The notes under the pieces were generated by a model. That model was not told where the DNA came from and did no database searches. It saw only the letters and a program-made list of their open reading frames with translations. A stretch of 64,000 bases of DNA. Origin: Phyto melanocephala. Its lineage: Eukaryota > Arthropoda > Insecta > Diptera > Rhinophoridae. A program made the translations under genes and the position numbers. Location: assembly GCA_941918925.1 (NCBI GenBank), contig OW799236.1:118431062-118495061 (forward strand). The letters run 5' to 3'. This document shows, one piece after another, positions 58,035-64,000 of the stretch. Each line of letters starts with the position of its first letter. The stretch's first letter is position 1.

Positions 58035-58409
58035 ATTTATGGACCTATAAGACCAAGTTTTTCTTGAAATTATATAATTTAGAAAAATTACCTAACTTCA
58101 TTTGGAGTTTTGAAAGAGATTATTTTATAAAAATGTATATAAAAAAATAATTCCTGGCTTATATCTCAGTTCTTAATGGATATATTTTATTACAAATAAT
58201 TTTATACAAATAATTTTAATAATTTTATTTCATAATTTTAGCAAAATTATATTTCGTCTATATTTTTTCTATTTACATGAAAAATTATTGAACTGTATTT
58301 TTCTAGAAATTACAATCTGGTACAGATTTCTTTACAGATATGTTATAGAAACGTATAAAGTTGCCTGGAGCTTAACAAAAAAAATAATTTTTGAGAATTT
58401 AGTTTAAAA

Positions 58410-58574
58410 CAAGGCGAATTTATACAGGTGAAATTATCAGCCCAGCTGATAAGGAATACTACTGTCAAACTCCATGTACATATAAAAAATTATTGCTTGT
58501 TTTTTATAAGTGGTATTTGACAGAGAACATCACAGCGAATTCGCCGTTGCATATACCTGTATGAATATGCCTTG
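58410..58574. mobile_element. hAT-type MITE, CAAGGC family, 8-bp TSD
   Basis: 165 bp from CAAGGCGAATTTATACAGG to CCTGTATGAATATGCCTTG, flanked by a perfect GTTTAAAA duplication (58402-58409 and 58575-58582). The interior is almost identical to the copy at 58632. Confidence 0.85.
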
Positions 58575-58600
58575 GTTTAAAATAATCACACAATTTTGAG

Positions 58601-59290
58601 CAAGGCGAATTCACTATCAGGTGATAACATCCAAGGCGAATTTATACAGGTGAAATTATCAGCCCAGCTGATAGGGAACACTACTGTCAAATTCCATGTA
58701 TAAAAAGTTATTGCTTGTTTTTTATAAGTGGTATTTGACAGAGAACATCACAGCGAATTCGCCGTTGCATATACCTGTATGAATATGCCTTGATAACATC
58801 CCTGCAACAAACACAAAAAGGCCAAGAGAATGTCAAAACACAAAAAACCAATTTTTTGTTTACTTTTATTTAAAATTTTATTTTTATAAATTTACGCGAA
58901 AATTTTTTAAAAAAATAAGTATTTTTAATTTATTACAAAATTTGTGCCAGTTTATATCACATATTTGTGTTTTATATCACATTTTTCACAACTTTAAATC
59001 ACTGGGACAAACACAACGGAAATTTTGCATTTTCTGAATTAAAAACATTACAAATGTTGTTTATTCAAATTATAAAATGTGTTTTTCTTATTTTCCAATA
59101 AGTTATTGCACAAATATTAGTATTTTTTAAATTTTTTCCACAAATTTTACCACTTTTATAAAAATTTTCTATTAACGCACATAAAAATTAATTTAAATGT
59201 AAACAAACTTTGACATTGTGCCGTAAAAATAAAACGAGCAAAAAACAATCAGCTGGCTTCTTAACATCACCTAATGTTGAATTCGCCTTG
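58601..59290. mobile_element. Larger CAAGGC-family element hosting a smaller one
   Basis: Outer ends CAAGGCGAATTCACTATCAGG and ATGTTGAATTCGCCTTG are inverted over about 25 bp including an AGGTGAT motif. No 8-bp duplication is seen at the outer flanks (ATTTTGAG against CCAATAAA), so one flank may have been altered or the pair is fortuitous. The 161-bp MITE at 58632 is inserted near its left end. Confidence 0.6.
58632..58792. mobile_element. hAT-type MITE, CAAGGC family, 8-bp TSD, nested
   Basis: 161 bp, inverted ends as in the copy at 58410, flanked by a perfect ATAACATC duplication (58624-58631 and 58793-58800). It lies only 58 bp from the previous copy and inside the outer element. Confidence 0.85.
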
Positions 59291-59521
59291 CCAATAAATA
59301 AGTAAATAAATAAAATGATTATAAATTATGATTTTATTTACATATTTATTATTTCAAATGCGTAATTTAAAATGTAAAATTTATCTTTTTCTTTCTGATT
59401 TATGTTCAATAATTTTTCAGTGACTAAAATACTTAATTTTTTAAGATTTTTTTCGTATTTTACAATATACATAGGTATATATTTTTACCTAGATATTTTA
59501 AATGTTTAGATATGTCCTCTA
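59291..59521. other. AT-rich spacer
   Basis: Nothing recognised. Confidence 0.5.
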
Positions 59522-59523
59522 GT

Positions 59524-60186
59524 CAAAAGTCCCGCTATCATATTAATTGCGCGCCATCTTGGTTATGTGACGTTTATCCCAGTTTTGCTTTAACCATTGT
59601 GTCCAAATTTCATTAGGGATAAATATACGATACAAGAACAAGCAAAAATAGTGACAATATTTATTGAAAATAATCGTTTTAACATTGCCACTCAGCAAAC
59701 GATTTTTTACCTAAATTGATAATGAGTGATGGGAACACAGAATTCACAAATAATTCATAAAACATCATTGCATCCACTAGAAACAAATGTATGGTGTGGT
59801 ATTCCTGCTAGAAACATCATTGGTCCCTATTTTTTAAAAATTACCAATGTGTTGGATTTATTCTTCACCAGAATTTTTCTTATGGGGGTTTTTAAAATCA
59901 AAAGCTTATGTAAGTAAGCTCCAAACAATTTAACATCTCAAAGACAATATTCGTTATGAAATTAAAGAAATTCAGCCTTAAAGATGTTGCCAGGATAATA
60001 TGAAAAATGTCTAAGAAAGAGCCCAAAGTTGCATAGTGAATCGCGCTCACCATTTAGCAGATACAATTCTCAAATCATAACGAAACAATTTGTAAAGACT
60101 AAATTAGCTTTTTATGAAAACCAAACTTACGTATATTTTCTTTGAGCAAAGTTATAGGCAATCAAAATGGTAGCGGGACTTTTCCC
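59524..60186 (+). mobile_element. mariner/Tc1-like deletion derivative with both inverted ends
   Basis: Ends AAAAGTCCCGCTATCATATT (left) and AATGGTAGCGGGACTTTT (right) are inverted over about 20-27 bp. Between them, in order on the + strand: an N-terminal trace TIQEQAKIVTIFIENN (about 59627-59680), a central trace QIIHKTSLHPLETNVWCGIP with RNIIGPYF (59726-59840), and a C-terminal trace TIQHL...KDNIRYEIKEIQ then HHLADTI (about 59925-60075). Two internal deletions removed most of the catalytic core. Frames contain stops. It lies about 0.8 kb upstream of the helicase gene. Confidence 0.75.
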
Positions 60187-60965
60187 CCACCCATTATATG
60201 TATATCCTACATGCATCTGCAAATATTCAACAAGTTTATTACTTGAATTTATTAATTCGTACTTAATAATTGCAACAGGAACTGAAAAAATAGTTATTAT
60301 ACAATAATACGTCTGTTTTTTATCTTTATAATAATAATAATAATTCTTTATTTTGAGCTTGAAATCACTTTTGTTTTTTTTTTTTTAATTTAATTAACAA
60401 CTAATATTTAATAATGAAAAAAACAATAGAACAACAAAAAAAAGAAATTGTTATTTTGCAATTTTTAAAAAGCAAAATAAGTATAATTTTAAAGAAAATA
60501 TTGCAACATGGTCGATAAGATTTTAGTTCTTGTAAAAACTTTAAAATTTTAGGTTTCTATTATTTCGAGCTAAATAACAATGTAATTGAATTGGAAAGAC
60601 AGTAAAAAATTGTTTAATAATTTTTTGTAATTTTGAGGTTATTAATTTTCCTCTTGTATGCATATAAAAATTAAAAATAACATACTAACATTTACATATT
60701 TTAATAAAAAAAATATGTGGCTTTTAACTCTGCTTTAAAAAAATAAATTTTATAATATTGCTTGTATTATTAAAAAATAAACTTACTGCCCTTAAATACA
60801 AATGCTTAAAATTTTTATTAACCATACCTACGACGTTTTCAGTAATTTATTTCAATTCACAAACCACCCTGTGTTTGACAATAACGCAATCCAATAAAAG
60901 GTTAACAGCTGTTTAACGTAAAAGTGAATTCACGCTGCCGAAGTAATAATTGTTTTTAATAAAAA
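60187..60965. other. AT-rich upstream region of the helicase gene
   Basis: Contains a - strand trace of the Penelope-like end (GATTTCAAGCTC at about 60353-60364). The last 100 bases are less AT-rich and hold TTAACAGCTGTTTAA with an E-box-type CAGCTG core at 60907-60912. The promoter of the helicase gene is expected here, but no clear TATA box or initiator can be singled out. Confidence 0.4.
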
Positions 60966-62676
60966 ATGTTTCATGCATTAACAAAAATATCACTGCGTTG
61001 TGCAGCTTCCCAAGCCGCTCTTAAAACAAAACACAATTCCGCAAAGACTAAATTTGACGATAGAAATGCTCTTATACAATGCAAACGAAATTCATTCAAT
61101 ATTTACCAGCCTCTGGAAGCTTATTGTAAATTCGGTACAGTTCCCTTGGCCTCCGCAGGGTGGTTGCATAGAAAATCTAAAGGAGATTGGTTTCAAATCA
61201 ATGCAACTATCAGTGAAAAGGATAAGTTAAAAGATATGCAAAATATTCAAGAATACCTCACAAATTTTAAATTGACATTCGACGAGACGTTAATTGCTAA
61301 TCTTGATACTGAATTTGAAATTAAAAACTTAACCGACATACAGTGCAAGAGTTGGCCGAAACTGAATGAGAATCTTCACACACTAATTGCAGCAGAAACG
61401 GGTTGTGGCAAAACTATTTGTTACCTGATACCCATAATACAGAAAATTTTGTTGATCAAGGCTCGTACTATGTATAAACGTAAAATGAATTCTCCATTGG
61501 CCATAATACTGACACCTGGCCGTGAGTTGGCTTCACAAATAGAAGACGTTATAAAAAAATTGTCACGCAACTTAAATGTGGAAGTCAAGACTATATTGGG
61601 GGGCAATACCAAACATTTAATGTTAAATCCTGAATTTAATAATGTGGATATTGTGGTGGCGTCTCTAGGGGCTTTGAGTAAGCTGGTAACCACCGGCATT
61701 TATAGAATGGATCATGTTAGGCATGTTGTTTTAGATGAGGCTGATACACTTCTAGACGATAGTTTTTCTGATAAATTGATTCATTTTATGAAAAGATTTC
61801 CGGTGAGTAAATACGAATTTGTAAATAGGTATAGTTTGTTACAAAATCTTGTTAAATTTTTATTTATTTTTTAATTAAAATTTTAATACAAAGCCTATAC
61901 CGAAATTTTTTTAACAAAAAAATTTTTCTTTTTAGTTTCATAAAAATCTTTCAGAGACTAGCAACGAAATTGGAACACAATTAGTTTTAGCTGCGGCCAC
62001 CATGCCAACGAACATCGATGAACAGTTGCACAAAATAATCGACGTAGAAACGATTCATGAAGTAGTTAGTCCATATCTACACAAATTAATGCCTCATGTA
62101 GATCAACGATTCTTGCGAGTTAACAAATCCGACCGTCCAGCCCATTTGCTAACAATTGTTAAAAAGGAACTATCCATGAGAAAACCATTAATTATATTTT
62201 CCAATAAGACATCCACCTGTGATTATGTTTCTATCTTTCTAAACAATAATGGCATAAATTGTTTAAATCTGAATGGTGATATGCTGATGAAAATACGTAT
62301 AGGGCGTTTTGAACAATTCCAAAATGCCGAATGCGATGTTTTGTCTACGACGGATGTAGGAAGTAGAGGCTTGGACACTACTCGAGCCAGACATGTTATA
62401 AATTTTGATTTTCCTCTACACGTTTCGGATTATATACACCGTAGTGGTCGCATTGGTCGTGTAGGTAATTTCGAAAAATGTTTTGTTTCCAACCTAATAT
62501 CGTCAAGACGAGAAATTGATGTAGTTCAAAGAATAGAACATGCAGCAAGATGTGGAGGTTTACTACCTGATGTAAATGCTAATATTAAAAATATTATTAA
62601 AAACAAAATTATAAATGATATGAAAATGGCCGGTATTGCATTACCGCAGCAGCAGAATTTTGAGGAAGTCTTTTGA
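60966..62676 (+). CDS. Dbp21E2: DEAD-box RNA helicase, mitochondrial type (DDX28 / Dbp21E2-like), two exons
   Basis: Exon 1 is 60966-61802 and exon 2 61936-62676, joined in phase 0, giving 525 residues. ATP-dependent RNA helicase core. Walker A motif I AAETGCGKT lies at about 142-150; Ia is PGRELASQI (usual Thr replaced by Gly); motif II DEAD is at 257-260. Motif III is AAT instead of SAT, directly after the intron in exon 2. Motif V reads TTDVGSRGLD and motif VI HRSGRIGR at 447-454. A Q-motif-like segment precedes motif I (TDIQCKSWP). The N-terminus (MFHALTKISLRCAASQAALK) is Arg/Lys/Ser-rich without acids, like a mitochondrial targeting peptide. This fits human DDX28 (mitoribosome large-subunit assembly) and, as I recall, Drosophila Dbp21E2 beside Pex12. 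The first Met follows stop-rich AT DNA, so the start is likely. Frame and splice sites are intact, so the gene is probably functional. Confidence 0.9.
61803..61935 (+). other. Intron of the helicase gene (133 bp)
   Basis: Donor CCG|GTGAGTAA at 61803 and acceptor TTTCTTTTTAG|TTTC ending at 61935. Removing it joins ...MKRFP to FHKNLSETS and restores the motif II to motif III spacing. Reading through it hits a stop at 61872-61874. Short, AT-rich introns of this size are typical of flies. Confidence 0.9.
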
Positions 62677-63102
62677 CTAGGATAAATTTTTTAGAATAGA
62701 TTTGTATTATTGATACATGTCCATATTCATATGTAAATAGATATATATATATAAAAAAAGGCATGAAAAAATTTAATAAAGTGTGTTAAAAATCTGCTTA
62801 AATAAAGTAATTTTAAATATAAATAGTTATTTAGTTTTTTTAGTTTTCAATATTAACAAAATTTATTTAAGTTAAGGTATTTTTGGTAATGAAAATAATG
62901 TTCTTCTTGATATTTTGGTACTGTGTTGTGTAGCATCATTGGGAAATTAATTTTTTTGATATTTATGATTTATTCAATAATTTCGACGCTTTATATTTTT
63001 TTAATTTAACGTTTTTTTTCAAGTTGTTAGTTGTTGTTTTATTCAAAATAATGGCACTTTTAAATTACATAAACCTAAAAATCAGTAATCAACTAATTAC
63101 AA
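62677..63102. terminator. Convergent 3' region with poly(A) signals for both genes
   Basis: For the helicase: AATAAA at 62775-62780 and again at 62801-62806. For Pex12 on the - strand: TTTATT (AATAAA complement) at 63038-63043 and 62969-62974. The two 3' ends lie within about 250 bp of each other, so the transcripts may end very close together or overlap. Confidence 0.6.
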
Positions 63103-63987
63103 CTACGATTCATACACTCTTATTAAATCCTCTATAGTTATAGGATAACCTGTCACCGGACAATTTGAATGTTGTTTTAGTCGTAATGCAATACATTTCC
63201 AACAATAAACATAACCGGATACCGAACATGCAGTAGGATTTTCAATTTTCATAAGACAAATCGGACAATCACCAGCAGTGATATTACTTTTTTGAAATAC
63301 TTCATTAAATTCTGACATAGGTTCAGGATTATCTAATGCACCACTCTTCTTACGTCTATTTTCGTTAGAATACCACCATTGTATAAATTGCAGAAAAAAT
63401 GCCAAGACTTCCAGCAGCTTTAAAAAAACATAAGTTGTTTTATCTTCCTTAGGTGGCTCATAAGGATAGCGCAGAGTTATATTTAATGCTCGAAAAACAG
63501 GCGAATGACTTGAACTATATTTAATCAAATACAAAAATGTATGCACAGCCTTTGAAGCTTTATATGCGTGAATTATATTCAATAGATACTCCTCCCATTT
63601 AGATATGTCTTCCAATTGAGCTCTCGTTCTTAATTTTTTCTCAATGTAAGGCATTAATGTCAATACAGAAGCTGATATGACCTCTTTTTGTCTGGACAAG
63701 AGATTGCCACTGGAAGTGTCTGTTCGTTGTAGGCCGTAAAAGCTCTCCCCGAACGATGAGCCTCGTTTATGCAAATATAGATATTGTAAAAACCATGTAA
63801 CTATGGGTGACAACTCTTCTCTTATATGTCGTGCTCGCCATAGTGTAAAGTCCAAACGTAGTCCAAAGTAATCGAAAATTTTACTTAGGGCAGGATAAAT
63901 TAGATTGTCCAACGTCTCAGATGCAGAAATTTCAAATATCGAAGGAACATTTTGTAGATTTTGACGTATATTAGCTCCCTCAGACAT
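63103..63987 (-). CDS. Pex12: Peroxisome assembly protein 12 (PEX12), RING-type E3 subunit
   Basis: 294 residues, single exon, close to the length of insect Pex12. PEX12 joins PEX2 and PEX10 in the peroxisomal membrane ubiquitin-ligase complex that recycles the import receptor PEX5. The N-terminal 200 residues form the Pex2/Pex12 domain (PSIFEISASETLDNLIYPAL, RHIREELSPIVTWFLQYLYL, FYGLQRT), with hydrophobic membrane segments such as LEVLAFFLQFIQWWY. The C-terminus is an incomplete RING: CPICLMKIENPTACSVSGYV at about 241-260, then YCWKC and NCPVTGYP. That gives Cys at 241, 244, 254, 262, 265 and 276 and lacks the usual His, as in PEX12 proteins generally. Start at 63987 (MSEGANIRQ) agrees with the family start. 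Stop TAG at 63103-63105. Tail-to-tail with the helicase gene. Confidence 0.93.
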   Translation of the reverse strand: MSEGANIRQNLQNVPSIFEISASETLDNLIYPALSKIFDYFGLRLDFTLWRARHIREELSPIVTWFLQYLYLHKRGSSFGESFYGLQRTDTSSGNLLSRQKEVISASVLTLMPYIEKKLRTRAQLEDISKWEEYLLNIIHAYKASKAVHTFLYLIKYSSSHSPVFRALNITLRYPYEPPKEDKTTYVFLKLLEVLAFFLQFIQWWYSNENRRKKSGALDNPEPMSEFNEVFQKSNITAGDCPICLMKIENPTACSVSGYVYCWKCIALRLKQHSNCPVTGYPITIEDLIRVYES

Positions 63988-64000
63988 TTAAATTCGTTGC

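Noticed and set aside
61421..61699. - strand open frame within helicase exon 1 (and 61000-61230 +)
   Set aside because: Shadow frames of the DEAD-box coding sequence.

Overview
The window is very AT-rich eukaryotic DNA, almost certainly from a higher fly (Diptera, probably a calyptrate such as a blow fly, house fly or stable fly; this is inference). Reasons: a DEAD-box helicase gene with a short 133-bp intron lies next to a convergent Pex12 gene, as I recall for Dbp21E2 and Pex12 at Drosophila 21E2; many copies of an INE-1/DINE-1-like repeat are present; and the transposon families are typical of flies.

Only the last 3 kb carry intact host genes: a two-exon mitochondrial-type DEAD-box helicase on the + strand (60966-62676) and the peroxisomal RING protein Pex12 on the - strand (63103-63987). 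They face each other tail to tail across 426 bp that hold both sets of poly(A) signals.

The remaining 60 kb is a gene-poor desert of nested transposable elements in AT-rich filler. Several insertions can be delimited to the base from target-site duplications (TSDs). They are: two 5'-truncated LINEs (15187-15758 with a 12-bp TSD; 56957-57610 with a 13-bp TSD); two tRNA-derived SINEs (29531-29758 and 37332-37528, TSDs 11-12 bp) plus a third SINE cut by the window start; MULE elements with a 9-bp TSD and strange modular palindromic ends (8928-12420 complex, 16203-18210); hAT-type elements with 8-bp TSDs (37010-38285, 58410-58574, 58632-58792, and 20887-21863); a TA-target MITE with a 48-bp hairpin array (53304-54564); canonical Helitrons ending in CTAG (4123-4980, 39683-39880, 50689-51839, the last with a helicase remnant); and about ten INE-1-like (Helentron-type) elements in two subfamilies. 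There are also six dead mariner/Tc1-like transposase relics.

The most interesting signals are as follows. One SINE and one LINE share a diverged 3' tail and a (CCTA)n end, which suggests a parasite-host mobilisation pair. The same SINE head occurs with three different tails. MULE ends are built from a repeated short module and carry a remnant of the transposase. An INE-1-like copy sits inside a MULE whose sibling shows the empty site, proving insertion between two T bases. I found no CRISPR, operon or clearly new protein system, and large stretches hold nothing I can recognise.
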